A stretch of 29,346 nucleotides of DNA from a virus: positions 1-29,346 of IMG/VR virus record IMGVR_UViG_3300024520_003630. The stretch is one strand, 5' to 3'. Below are positions 12,733 to 21,677 of the stretch, in pieces (the first letter of the stretch is position 1; each line of letters starts with the position of its first letter). A model generated the notes under the pieces. That model had not been told where the DNA came from. It did no database searches and worked only from the letters and a program-made list of their open reading frames with translations. Position numbers and translations under genes: made by a program.

Positions 12733-15420
12733 CTAGATCCTCCAAAACTTGTCACCGCGGACATACATAAACGGGTTTTGCTGGTCCGTCGACCCGCTCG
12801 CGTATGCCGGGTGAGTGACCTTCGTCGGGTGCGGACCGGACGCGGTCGATTCAAACCACGCAGGAGGAGAGGACGCCATCGTGAGTACGTTTCCGCTCAC
12901 GGTCGTGACGACCAGATCCGCGCTCTCGGTTGCCTCCTTCCCGCGATTGTAGAAGCGGAGGGTCTCCCCGCTTTGGAACCATTCCCCGCGGACGACCGTG
13001 ACGTCGTTACCGGAGATCGAGGCGATGTGAGTCGTCGGACAAAGCCAGAAGCCCGAAGCGAGGATCCCGTCGAGGAGGATCGTCAAGGTCTGCTCGCCGG
13101 TCTTCATGTTCTTAGACCAGCCGAGAACGCGCCCGGGTACGTTCGACGGAGCTCGCGTCCCGTCCGACCAATCGTAAAGCAGCGGATGCGCAACCGTGAC
13201 GGAGATCGCGTCGCCCACCTCCGCGTCGATCCAGGGGGCGACCTCGAACTTGATTATCGACTGACCAAGCCCGCGGGACATGATCGAGATGACACCCGCT
13301 GAGATGATCGCGGAGTGACCTCCCGGGACCGCAATCGCTTTGTTGTAAACGCCTTCCGCCTGGATGCGTCCGATCGCGTTGTAGGAATACTGCGCCGACT
13401 GGTAAGGCCCCGGGGACGTGTCAACGTCGATCTGATTCGGCGCGACGACGAGGTTCGGGACGCTCGTCCCGCCGACGACGACGTCGGGCTTGCCTAGCGC
13501 TTGTCCAAGGAACCCCGCGCCGCTGGTACTAATGACCATCGACGGGACGACGTTCACGAGCTGGAATTGTAGAACGCCGCTCGAGCTTCGACGCATCGCG
13601 AGGCAAGCGTTCGATATCTGATACCAACCGGAGAAGAGGTCCGCGAACGATTGCTTCCCTGGAGTGAGCATCGGAACGTCGCCGGACGTGGCGGGGACCG
13701 AGCCGGTCGCCTCTAGGTCGATCCATTCCTCCGGGATCCCCATCCCATGTCCGAGAGGGAGCGTGTCGAAGTCGCCGCGGGTGCCTCCTCCGCTAGACTG
13801 TAGGAAGGTATTTGCGACCGTGTTCAAGTCGTCGATGAGCCCGGTCGCGACGACGAAGGTCCCGTCCTCGTTAAGATCCGCGGGGATCTGTGGGATGGAA
13901 CAATACTGCGCGCCGATCATGCGCTCGCCTAGTAAGAGCAGCGCCCGCGGGGACAGCGACTCCCCATAGGCGTCTTCCTCGATCTTGTCCGTCCACCGGA
14001 TGACCTCGCCCTCGTTCATCTCGATAACGCCCATGCCGGTGTCTTCGAGCGCGAAGTCGAGGATCCCCGCACCTTCGACCTGCTGTAAGGAGAGATAAGG
14101 GGACAGGCTTATGTTGAGTTCGAACCGGACATATAAGTCGGTGTAGGACCAATTGGGCGTCGATTCAATGTAGAAGCCGGCGAACGAAAAGTAAGGCGGA
14201 TAATTCGTGATGGGCTTTAGCCAATAGACGCTAGACGGGATGGCGAAGTCGACCTTCCACGGGTGATCGTGCCCGCCCGTACCCGAAGACATATCTACAG
14301 CGATGACGATCGCCGCCATGGGCGCATCGCTCTTCGTGTTCACCGCATAGTTACTCGGACCCGTGTCGTCGTATCCGTTACCCGCGACCGACGAGGTCGC
14401 CTTGATATCGACATATCCCCCATCCGTGAACACATCGAGGACGGTCTTCGCGAGCGCATCCATGTAGGTCTTCAGTACATGAATGCCGGGCGGGATGGTC
14501 GGCCAGTCGCCCGCGTCCGCTCCCGTTTCGATCGCCGGACCTGTAACGACGACCGTGTCCCCGTCGTCCATCAGAAAAGAGAGGGTCACTTCCGCGCCTA
14601 TCTGCACGTCGACAGGGGTAGATCCCCAGTATCCGTCGCTTGCCATGCCGATCACTTTGGCGCGAATCTCGGAGCCTAGAGGCATCGTCGCCAAACGGAC
14701 AAGGGGGAGAGCCTTCAAGGTCATACCTAGCTGACCAGGGACGGGCGCCTCTTCAATGTATCCCTTCCAGATCTCGCGCTGGTAGTCCCCAGTGCAAAGT
14801 GTCGAGGACAGGATCCGACCCTCCGGAGAGAGTAGGTGTTCGTGGATGGTAACGAATCGCCCCTTCCACTGGTGGGGAGTCGGCGTAATGATCCCGTAAG
14901 ACCCCGGATCGTCTTTGTTAAAGACGTAAGCGTTAGAGATATATCCGCGCTGGCCTCCTTCCCCAATGATGAAGGCGTTCGAGGTCTTGCTCGTGTACTT
15001 GACCAGCTCGCGCCCGATGTAGATCAGACCGGAATCAGGGAAGCCGACCGTTGTGTCGGCCGCGGGGATGATCGCTGAGGTCGCGTTGACGTCCGCGGTT
15101 AACGTCGTGAAATACTCCGGACGCCGGAAGAGGTTATCGAGGATGCCCTCGTCTTCGAGTATCTCCCACGAGAGAACGATCGACAGGGACTTCCCTCGAG
15201 CGACCGCAGCGTCTCTGTCGAGCTCCTGATCAATCGTCATGCTGTCCACGACCATGAACGATTCCGAGCTAGTGTAGCCAGCGCCCGCGCCTGGGACCGC
15301 TTCGGCATCGACCCGAAAGGGAAGCGGCCCTTCGTGGAAGGTGTACGGGATCCCTTCCATCCGGATCGCGTAGAAGGTCCCGTAGCCGCGTTGACGTAAT
15401 GTTGAAAAGCTAGACGCCAT
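12733..15420 (-). CDS. Large tail hub/baseplate-like protein
   Basis: An 895-residue protein, the largest in the window. Residues about 105-165 (TTLTADVNATSAIIPAADTT, GFPDSGLIYIGRELVKYTSK, then RGY) follow a pattern frequent in phage tail and baseplate proteins: tandem strands, G-F-P-x-S-G, I-G-x-E, Y-T and R-G. Near 730-800, EVGDAISVTVAHPLLYDWSD and GRVLGWSKNMKTGEQTLTIL read like the hub barrel of Tal/gp27-type proteins. A C-terminal beta module follows. ATG 15420 has GAAGGC upstream. It comes fourth after the tape measure gene start, where the tail-tip hub is expected. No peptidase motif is evident. The role is likely hub and scaffold for the fibres at the tail tip. Confidence 0.78.
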   Translation of the reverse strand: MASSFSTLRQRGYGTFYAIRMEGIPYTFHEGPLPFRVDAEAVPGAGAGYTSSESFMVVDSMTIDQELDRDAAVARGKSLSIVLSWEILEDEGILDNLFRRPEYFTTLTADVNATSAIIPAADTTVGFPDSGLIYIGRELVKYTSKTSNAFIIGEGGQRGYISNAYVFNKDDPGSYGIITPTPHQWKGRFVTIHEHLLSPEGRILSSTLCTGDYQREIWKGYIEEAPVPGQLGMTLKALPLVRLATMPLGSEIRAKVIGMASDGYWGSTPVDVQIGAEVTLSFLMDDGDTVVVTGPAIETGADAGDWPTIPPGIHVLKTYMDALAKTVLDVFTDGGYVDIKATSSVAGNGYDDTGPSNYAVNTKSDAPMAAIVIAVDMSSGTGGHDHPWKVDFAIPSSVYWLKPITNYPPYFSFAGFYIESTPNWSYTDLYVRFELNISLSPYLSLQQVEGAGILDFALEDTGMGVIEMNEGEVIRWTDKIEEDAYGESLSPRALLLLGERMIGAQYCSIPQIPADLNEDGTFVVATGLIDDLNTVANTFLQSSGGGTRGDFDTLPLGHGMGIPEEWIDLEATGSVPATSGDVPMLTPGKQSFADLFSGWYQISNACLAMRRSSSGVLQFQLVNVVPSMVISTSGAGFLGQALGKPDVVVGGTSVPNLVVAPNQIDVDTSPGPYQSAQYSYNAIGRIQAEGVYNKAIAVPGGHSAIISAGVISIMSRGLGQSIIKFEVAPWIDAEVGDAISVTVAHPLLYDWSDGTRAPSNVPGRVLGWSKNMKTGEQTLTILLDGILASGFWLCPTTHIASISGNDVTVVRGEWFQSGETLRFYNRGKEATESADLVVTTVSGNVLTMASSPPAWFESTASGPHPTKVTHPAYASGSTDQQNPFMYVRGDKFWRI

Positions 15421-15423
15421 CGG

Positions 15424-16113
15424 TCATGCCTTCGAGACCAGGATCTCGGTCTGCCATAGGGTCTTGGTCGTGTCGATCCATTTACCCCGCTCGGTTCCTA
15501 GTACGTATCCCTGGATGTATCCGTCCGTGTTCGAGGGTGACCAGGGGGAATCGGTCGAGAAGTCCGCGGGGTTCTTCGTCGAGATGATGACTTGTCCGGA
15601 CAGACACCATCCCTCTCGGAACGAGCGCAACGCTTGGACGTGTAGCAGCATCCGGAACCGCATCACGTCGCCATCCCCGAATAGGTAACCGTGTCCACGC
15701 TGGTGTCTGTCGACCTGGACGATCGTCTCGACTGCGCGGTTGACGGTCTTCCACGATACAGACATGAGCGGGATCGCAGCGGGGGGAGGTCGGTCGCTCG
15801 TCCTAGTCGCGCTCGAGCCGGAGTCGTCTCCCGGCTTGACGTCGAGACCAATCATCCATCCAAGTTGGTCTGTCCAGGTCATAGGGGCAGATCCGGCGAT
15901 GACGACACGACCGAGCGCGTCCGTCGTCGCTGTCCCTCCGTCCGTCGCCATCTTGGTGTTGAGCTGGTCGATATACGCGGGGAAGTTGTAATAGCCGTCC
16001 GCGAGCTGGAGAGCCGTCCCGTCATTGTCGACGAGCCGGTAGCCGGGGACGCTGGTATCGATGAACCCGTAAAGCCATCCGCTAGGCGTCGGCCAGTCGT
16101 TGAGCGCGCTCAC
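15424..16113 (-). CDS. Tail-tip component, unrecognised
   Basis: A 229-residue protein. N-terminus SALNDWPTPSGWLYGFIDTS, then a beta-rich region with a helix (YNFPAYIDQLNTKMATDGGT) and strands RVVIAGSAPMTWTDQLGWMI. Trp and Tyr content is high, as in virion proteins. I place the start at GTG 16113, which overlaps the previous stop (GTGA) and has AAGGCG about 8 bases upstream; the longer ORF is an Arg-rich shadow. Position between tape measure and hub suggests a distal tail (Dit-like) or adaptor protein, without sequence proof. Confidence 0.75.
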   Translation of the reverse strand: MSALNDWPTPSGWLYGFIDTSVPGYRLVDNDGTALQLADGYYNFPAYIDQLNTKMATDGGTATTDALGRVVIAGSAPMTWTDQLGWMIGLDVKPGDDSGSSATRTSDRPPPAAIPLMSVSWKTVNRAVETIVQVDRHQRGHGYLFGDGDVMRFRMLLHVQALRSFREGWCLSGQVIISTKNPADFSTDSPWSPSNTDGYIQGYVLGTERGKWIDTTKTLWQTEILVSKA

Positions 16114-16766
16114 GCTGCGACGCCTTGAACGGTACAGATAACGCGAGCGCTCGACCCTAGCATCCCCCATCGACTAACCGCGGACGATCGGAGAATGAAC
16201 CGCTCGACGACCATCACGTTTGTAGTGTTGTCCGTCCTCATCACTCCGATGTCATAGGTCCCGCCATCCGCGAGTGTGTTCGCGAAGGTCGAGCTATTCA
16301 CGATCGTATCGTAGAGGACGACCCTCCCTCCGAGCCGGGCGGGTCCGAGCGTGAACCCCGCGCCGCCCGAATACATCGTCTTACCCTTTTGAACGCTCAC
16401 GACGGGGGACTTCAGGTGCGCCCCGTATGCGGGAAGGATTGCGGACGGGATCGCGGTCGGGAATGTGTAGGAGCTCGACCCGCTCTGGTCAGCCGTGAGA
16501 CCCGTCTTCGTGTCCGTCGTTCCCGTTGCAGCGATGGCGAAGGTCGACGGCATCTCGACGACGAACTTCGACGCGGAGTCCACGTACGCGATGAACGCCT
16601 CCCCGTGAACCCTGCGCGCTTCGTATACCATCCGCTCGAGGACACGGAGCGCAGACGTCCTACCTCGCGGGGTAACGGTAGCGACAGCGGCTCCGATGGT
16701 GACGGTGAGGGTTCCGGTCCACCCGTCGACGACCTTCGCCAGGAGGCTATAGTAAGGGTTCGCCAT
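16110..16766 (-). CDS. Tail-tip component, unrecognised
   Basis: A 218-residue protein following the tape measure gene. The start MANPYYSLLAKVVDGWTGTL is followed by a helix (ALRVLERMVYEARRVHGEAF) and then beta-rich sequence ending CTVQGVAA. ATG 16766 shares a base with the tape measure stop (TAATG) and has only a weak ribosome site, so it probably depends on translational coupling. A long upstream extension (Arg-rich) is a shadow of the tape measure gene. Dit-like by position; no family recognised. Confidence 0.75.
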   Translation of the reverse strand: MANPYYSLLAKVVDGWTGTLTVTIGAAVATVTPRGRTSALRVLERMVYEARRVHGEAFIAYVDSASKFVVEMPSTFAIAATGTTDTKTGLTADQSGSSSYTFPTAIPSAILPAYGAHLKSPVVSVQKGKTMYSGGAGFTLGPARLGGRVVLYDTIVNSSTFANTLADGGTYDIGVMRTDNTTNVMVVERFILRSSAVSRWGMLGSSARVICTVQGVAA

Positions 16767-19240
16767 TAGAACGCGGTCGACTCCATCCCGGTTCCAGCAA
16801 GGGAGTTGACCTGATCGCTGATAGCGCGGCCCAATTCTTGCGGCAAACCTAGGAGCATTCCGGGCCCGAAATTTATCTGTATTCTCTGCGCGACCTGCTC
16901 TTCTTGCTGGACCGCGGGAGTGACGAGCGACCCACCTCCGGCTGTCTCCTCTTCGGGTCGAGCGGACGTCGGCTGAGCAGCCGCGACTCCCGCCATCGCG
17001 AAGAACATCGTCGACGCGACGAGATGCCCTATTGATTCCGCGGGGTTGACCCACGCAGTAGCTACCGCCATCGCGGCTTCGAATGCCGCCATTACCAGTG
17101 CTTTATCCCTGGCGGATTCCACGAAAGCGGCCGTGGCTGGCCCGACAACGGAGAGCCCGGCCGCCATTCCTCCCGCTACCTTTTGTCCACTTGTCAGCGA
17201 AGCATCGCCGAGCGCCGCGAATTTCTCGGTCGCCTTCGGGACGGTGACACTCATCGAGTTAAAGCCCGCGATGATGTTCTTGTATCTCGCCGGCCGGTTG
17301 AGTCTCGCGAGGTCTGCGTCGAGCTGGCCCAGGATAGCAGCGCCGCCTGAGAATGCGCCGCCTATCCCTTCGCCTAGCGTCTGCGCGAAGGCTGCTCTCT
17401 CCGCTTGTGCGACTTCCGCTTTGGCTTTCTGCGCCTCGAGCCTTGCGAGGTCTATAGATAGACCCGCCTCCTCCACGCTTAGGGAGGACTCCCGGATCTC
17501 TCGCTCTCGCTGTAGGAGTTCGAGGTCGATCCGCTGCGTGTCCGTCTTGGCTTCCGCTAGTCCGAGCGCGTTCTTCGCGAGTGTGATCGCGTCCGCTTCG
17601 GCTTGCGCCTTCTCCTCGCTCTTCTTTGTAAGAGCGGCCTCGACCGCGTCGATCTCCTTCTTCAAGACGAGTCGAGCCTTCTGCTTTTGCACCGCCTCGA
17701 GATCAGTGGCGGTCGCCTTCTTCACGCCCTTGGCTATCGCCGCGACCTTCGCTGTTTCCGCTTTCGCGATGGCGTGACGATTCTTGATCCTTGCCTTGTC
17801 GAGCGCATCGACAGACTTCAAGATCTCAATCTCACGCTTCGCTGCTGCGATCCCTTTTTCCGTCGACGCTTGCGCCGCCTCGCGTGCCTTCTTCGCTGCG
17901 CGTATTCGGGCACTGCGTCGCGCCTTGTCCGCTTCGTCTATTTTCGCTTTCGATGCGGCCGCTTTGTCTTCCGCCGCCATCTGTAGCCGGGTCTGTTCGG
18001 CAGTCACCATCCCCGTCGCGCCGCCTGTAGGCGCCCCTTCTCCGAATCTTTGCACCGGGGACGGTGCTTCTGCCGCGTCTCTCGCGCGCTCGACCGCTTT
18101 GTATGCGGATTCCAGCTCGAACAGGCTCCGGATCTGCTCGTAGTTCTTCGCGGTGATGGTGTCGATCTGACTGCTGTACGCTTGCCACGCCGCGATCTTC
18201 TCTTCCGGTCTCAGAGACGCGAGACGCTTTCTCAATTCGTCGAGCGCCTTCGCCGCGCGCTTCGGTCCTTCCCCTTTGCGGAGAACGACGCCAGTCAGCG
18301 TGAAGTCGATCCCGTCAACCTTGTCTTTCAGACCGACCCAGTCGTCCGCCATCTCCTCCGTTGTCTTGCCTACAATCCCCCGCATGAATTCCATCGCTGT
18401 CAGGAATTCACCGGATGCGGCCGATTGCATGTCAGAGATGAAGTCGTCGAAGCTCGTCGACGCGCGCTGCATGTCGGTTTGAAACTGCTCGAGAGGGACG
18501 TCGTCGAACTGTTCGCCGAGCGCCTCGAGCGCAGCCGGTAAAGCAATCTCAAGACGTCGGGTCATCTCATCGACGGACCCGGCCGCGATGTTGTTCTCCT
18601 TCGCGTATTTCTTGGTCAGCCCAGTGATCTTGTCGAGGTTCACGCCAATATCAATGAGACCGGTCGTCCTCCCCTTTAGACTGGACTCGATGACCCTCGC
18701 GACGTCGATGACCTCGCGCCCCTGGTCGTGCGCCGCCTTCGTCGCTAGCTCGAGGAGGCGCGTCGTCTGTTTGATCGGAACGCCTAGCCGCTTGAATCGG
18801 TTCGCGATGATCTGGAGATCGGTCTCTGTGACGAGACCGCCCGTCGCTTTCTTCAGCTCGCCTAGAGCGACCGTCGCGTTCGGTATGGCTTGCGCAAACC
18901 GGATCGCGATGTTCGCAGCCTTCTCTCCCTCGACGATAAAGTCCTTCAAAGCCCGGAGAGCCAGCGCGCCCATAAACACGCCGACCGCAGCCTTCGCGTT
19001 CATGAACTTCTTTCGGAGATTACTCACGCCATCGGCGGTACGGATGAGGGTCGCCCGATACCTACTCTGTCCGCGGATGGACTTCGCGACCGCAGCGCCT
19101 AACTTCGTTTGTGCGACGCCTGCCTTCTTGAGCTCGTCGGAGGTCTGCTTGATAGCCGCGTTCGATTGCTTCAAGACGGCGCGGATATTCTCCTGCGCTC
19201 TCGCGATGACTTCTAGTTTTACCGCGCCCGCGACTGCCAT
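16766..19240 (-). CDS. Tail tape measure protein
   Basis: An 824-residue protein that sets tail length and is ejected with DNA. The N-terminus (MAVAGAVKLEVIARAQENIR, then AIKQTSDELKKAGVAQTKLG) is the Ala/Lys/Gln-rich helix typical of tape measures. Residues 85-110 have a hydrophobic stretch (AAVGVFMGALALRALKDFIV). The middle (about 420-600) is Ala/Lys/Glu-rich coiled coil (KAREAAQASTEKGIAAAKRE). Two hydrophobic helices occur near 700-770. At about 1.5 Angstrom per residue a tail near 120 nm is expected. ATG 19240 has AGGGG upstream. It follows the G/T-type chaperone genes, as in most siphophages. Confidence 0.94.
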   Translation of the reverse strand: MAVAGAVKLEVIARAQENIRAVLKQSNAAIKQTSDELKKAGVAQTKLGAAVAKSIRGQSRYRATLIRTADGVSNLRKKFMNAKAAVGVFMGALALRALKDFIVEGEKAANIAIRFAQAIPNATVALGELKKATGGLVTETDLQIIANRFKRLGVPIKQTTRLLELATKAAHDQGREVIDVARVIESSLKGRTTGLIDIGVNLDKITGLTKKYAKENNIAAGSVDEMTRRLEIALPAALEALGEQFDDVPLEQFQTDMQRASTSFDDFISDMQSAASGEFLTAMEFMRGIVGKTTEEMADDWVGLKDKVDGIDFTLTGVVLRKGEGPKRAAKALDELRKRLASLRPEEKIAAWQAYSSQIDTITAKNYEQIRSLFELESAYKAVERARDAAEAPSPVQRFGEGAPTGGATGMVTAEQTRLQMAAEDKAAASKAKIDEADKARRSARIRAAKKAREAAQASTEKGIAAAKREIEILKSVDALDKARIKNRHAIAKAETAKVAAIAKGVKKATATDLEAVQKQKARLVLKKEIDAVEAALTKKSEEKAQAEADAITLAKNALGLAEAKTDTQRIDLELLQREREIRESSLSVEEAGLSIDLARLEAQKAKAEVAQAERAAFAQTLGEGIGGAFSGGAAILGQLDADLARLNRPARYKNIIAGFNSMSVTVPKATEKFAALGDASLTSGQKVAGGMAAGLSVVGPATAAFVESARDKALVMAAFEAAMAVATAWVNPAESIGHLVASTMFFAMAGVAAAQPTSARPEEETAGGGSLVTPAVQQEEQVAQRIQINFGPGMLLGLPQELGRAISDQVNSLAGTGMESTAF

Positions 19241-19243
19241 CGT

Positions 19244-19609
19244 CTACCCCTGCGACGTCGAGTGTGATGTTCGCCGCGAACGAGCCTGTACGAGAAGAGA
19301 CCAGACGGACGGAACCCATGCCGCATAATCATCCGGCCACCCCGCAAGGGGTGACAGCTTCGCATGATGCTCGAGCGTCAAGACGTACCGGAGACGCTTG
19401 TCGTCGTTCATCGCAGCGACCGGACAGCGGTCCCAGGGTTGCCCTAGATAGAAGCCGGCGCGATGCTCGCATCGACCCTCACACCCGCTCGCGTCTCCGC
19501 TTGCGCATTTCAACCCGTGTGCATTCGCGAGAACGTCGAGCCATGCCGCGACTCTTACGCGCTCGCTCAGGTAGGGTCGGCGCCCATGCCTGACGCGTTC
19601 AGGACCCAC
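19244..19609 (-). CDS. T-like tail assembly chaperone ORF in the -1 frame of the upstream gene
   Basis: The frame overlaps the end of the G-like gene and lies in its -1 frame, the arrangement of the lambda G/GT pair. With a GTG at 19609 it is 121 residues; coding character is clear from about residue 14 (LSERVRVAAWLDVLANAHGL) to the end. It has four Cys (35, 43, 47, 62) in CASGDASGCEGRCEHR and DRCPVAAM, and WPDDYAAWVPSVWSLL near the end. The GTG lacks a ribosome site, which favours expression by frameshifting as a G-T fusion. I find no canonical X-XXY-YYZ slippery heptamer in the overlap. It would guide assembly of tube subunits on the tape measure and be absent from virions. Confidence 0.72.
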   Translation of the reverse strand: MGPERVRHGRRPYLSERVRVAAWLDVLANAHGLKCASGDASGCEGRCEHRAGFYLGQPWDRCPVAAMNDDKRLRYVLTLEHHAKLSPLAGWPDDYAAWVPSVWSLLVQARSRRTSHSTSQG

Positions 19610-19983
19610 GAGCCGAGAGAGATCAGCGGACCGAGCTTGATCGAATGAAGAACGACGTCGACGTCCTCGCAGGTCTCGCCGTTCTCTTCCGCCTTGACGA
19701 AGGCGAGCGCGATGATCCGCTCCATCGCCTCCGCTAGTTGAAGGGTCGAGGCTTCTCCGAGGTCCTCGAAGTCGATCTCCCGAAAGGCGGACGAGCATCG
19801 CATCACTTCGCGATCGTTCAGGGCGCGGACGGTGACGACCGTCGCTCCCTTCTTCTTCGCGCCTTTCGCCGCGCCTTTCGCTTTGTCGACCTCGACCCAT
19901 TCGTCGCTATCCTTGCCGATGGTCGGATCGCTATGACAAACGAGCTCCGCCCTTTCCGTTATCTTGATCAGTCCTAACGCCAT
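19567..19983 (-). CDS. G-like tail assembly chaperone
   Basis: A 138-residue protein between the tail tube and tape measure genes, the fixed place of the G chaperone in siphophages. It starts MALGLIKITERAELVCHSDP, includes a basic Ala/Lys linker (VDKAKGAAKGAKKKGATVVT), then helices (DLGEASTLQLAEAMERIIAL) and ends ASGMGADPT. ATG 19983 has GGGG about 6 bases upstream. The last 43 bases overlap the downstream -1 frame, so the longer fusion product is possible. The family is not recognisable by sequence alone; the call rests on position, size and frame. Confidence 0.78.
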   Translation of the reverse strand: MALGLIKITERAELVCHSDPTIGKDSDEWVEVDKAKGAAKGAKKKGATVVTVRALNDREVMRCSSAFREIDFEDLGEASTLQLAEAMERIIALAFVKAEENGETCEDVDVVLHSIKLGPLISLGSWVLNASGMGADPT

Positions 19984-20001
19984 GAATCCCCATCCGTCGG
20001 C

Positions 20002-21252
20002 CTACAGGAAAGCGAGACGGAAGGGAGTGTTCATTACTGCACCCGTCGACCCGTCCGTCGTGTCTCCGGAATACATAGCGCATTCGATGACGCTCGTCAC
20101 GCTGACGAGCGCGTCGGCATCTCCTAGCGCTTGCAGTTCTTTGAGCTGACCCGAAGGGATGAGAGCGGAGAAGGCGCGCCCGGGTGTCGTCCCCGCGTCG
20201 ATCTGAATGGCGCCGGCCGCCGTCCCCGGTGCGATCAGGCTCGCAGGGTTGTCCAGGTTAGAAGCGGACGACGCCGCAGCGGGGGAGACGATGGTCGTCT
20301 CTACGGTGCGCTTCGTCACGACGAACCGGGACAGTCCCTGTGGCGCGTCATAGTTGATCTCGTCCGCGACGTCGGTCGTGATGGCGATAGAGACCGATCC
20401 AGCCTTCTGCTCTGTGCTCGCATCGACGACGCGAGCTCCGTTGTCACTCAGGACAACCGGCATCTGCGGACGGTTAGCGAGCGCAGCCGCGGAGGGTCCC
20501 GCTCCGGATCCTCCCACGTTCGTCCAGTTCGCGGCCTTGATAGTGACCGCCAAGGTCGGCTGCTCGCGAGCGTTCAGGGTGATCGTTGCGGACGTCACGA
20601 CGCAGTCATAGAACAAGAAGTTCACGTTCCCGGAAGAGCCCAACCATTCGAACGTGAACGGCGTCGGCTGCGTCGCTGTCAGGTAGATCGAATTCGACCC
20701 GTAGACCGTCCCGCTCGAGTCCGGCGTCTGCTCTGCTCCGGCTGCGGTCAACGCCCATTTGTTCTGCATCGTGTAAGTATTCGACGCCTTCGTCTTGACC
20801 CATCCGACCGAGTATTCGGTCGGAGACGTCGCACCCATCGGAGCCATGACAGCGAAGCCACCGATGCCGCCCGCGCCGGTCGTCACGGTGAGCGTTGAAT
20901 GGGTCCCTCCGGTGACGTCGGTCGCGTATCCGTTCGTCGCGCTCCCTCCGAGAGCAGAGCGAAGGAGAAGCGCGTCGGGGGTCTCCGATGGATCTCCGGT
21001 CGGAGCCGCGGTCGCGAACCCGTGAAGAGGCATCGTCAAGGAGACCTCCGTCGGTCCCTTGCCACTAGCGACGCGGGTCGTCGCGAAGTAGCTAGCGCGC
21101 ATGACCTCCGCTTGGACCGACGCCTGCGCCGGAGTCGGGATCGTGATCTGGGCCTCGAGGAAGTTCGCATTCGCGAAGGAGGTCTCTGCTGTCCCCCATC
21201 CCGACGCCTGCTCCTTAACAGCGAAGCGCCCTGTACTAGTTGGGATGCCCAT
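20002..21252 (-). CDS. Major tail (tube) protein
   Basis: A 416-residue Ala/Thr/Ser/Gly-rich protein with a beta-dominated pattern. The N-terminus MGIPTSTGRFAVKEQASGWG, TETSFANANFLEAQITIPTP resembles other long tail-tube proteins that begin with a short arm and 'extended' strands. ATG 21252 follows AGGGG and is tightly packed against the upstream stop. It comes after the terminator and before the chaperone pair, where the tube gene is expected. It is longer than lambda V or HK97 tube proteins (about 230-250 residues), so it may carry an extra surface domain. Confidence 0.82.
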   Translation of the reverse strand: MGIPTSTGRFAVKEQASGWGTAETSFANANFLEAQITIPTPAQASVQAEVMRASYFATTRVASGKGPTEVSLTMPLHGFATAAPTGDPSETPDALLLRSALGGSATNGYATDVTGGTHSTLTVTTGAGGIGGFAVMAPMGATSPTEYSVGWVKTKASNTYTMQNKWALTAAGAEQTPDSSGTVYGSNSIYLTATQPTPFTFEWLGSSGNVNFLFYDCVVTSATITLNAREQPTLAVTIKAANWTNVGGSGAGPSAAALANRPQMPVVLSDNGARVVDASTEQKAGSVSIAITTDVADEINYDAPQGLSRFVVTKRTVETTIVSPAAASSASNLDNPASLIAPGTAAGAIQIDAGTTPGRAFSALIPSGQLKELQALGDADALVSVTSVIECAMYSGDTTDGSTGAVMNTPFRLAFL

Positions 21253-21254
21253 TT

Positions 21255-21677
21255 CTAAACCCCTGTTCTACGGTAGGTGACTGCGATCGGGAGACTCGCC
21301 TCGAGCATCCCATCCATAAATCCGGAAGGCGCGACGTCTACTCCGTCGAAGCCTGCTCGGAAGATGTCCCCGTCTTGTTCGTGTAGCTGAGTCATTGCCT
21401 TAATAATGCGCTCCGCGTCGTCCGCGATACGGTCTTCGACGAGTGCGTAAGCAGCGTAATAGACTGTAATGGCAAACGTCACGATCTGCGCGGTCTCTGT
21501 GATCAGAATCGAAGGGGTCACACCGACGAGCTCGACCTCGAAGCAGCGCTCGGAGATGGCGCCCGGCTCACGACCTCCCAGGTCGACGTGATTAAACGCC
21601 TCGCCTCCGACGTTCGAGTCTAGCGAGATGGCTTCGATCGCTGTCACGATCGCCGCCTTGACTCCGCTCGCTCTCAC
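21255..21677 (-). CDS. Tail terminator / completion-like protein
   Basis: A 140-residue alpha/beta protein: an N-terminal helix (GVKAAIVTAIEAISLDSNVG), strands CFEVELVGVTPSILITETAQ and IVTFAITVYYAAY, a second helix DDAERIIKAMTQLHEQDG and a terminal strand ASLPIAVTYRRTGV. This order matches the tail terminator fold (lambda U type) and is found just before the tube gene. It starts at GTG 21677, overlapping the previous stop (GTGA), with only a weak ribosome site, so coupling is likely. Function inferred from fold pattern and position. Confidence 0.72.
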   Translation of the reverse strand: MRASGVKAAIVTAIEAISLDSNVGGEAFNHVDLGGREPGAISERCFEVELVGVTPSILITETAQIVTFAITVYYAAYALVEDRIADDAERIIKAMTQLHEQDGDIFRAGFDGVDVAPSGFMDGMLEASLPIAVTYRRTGV

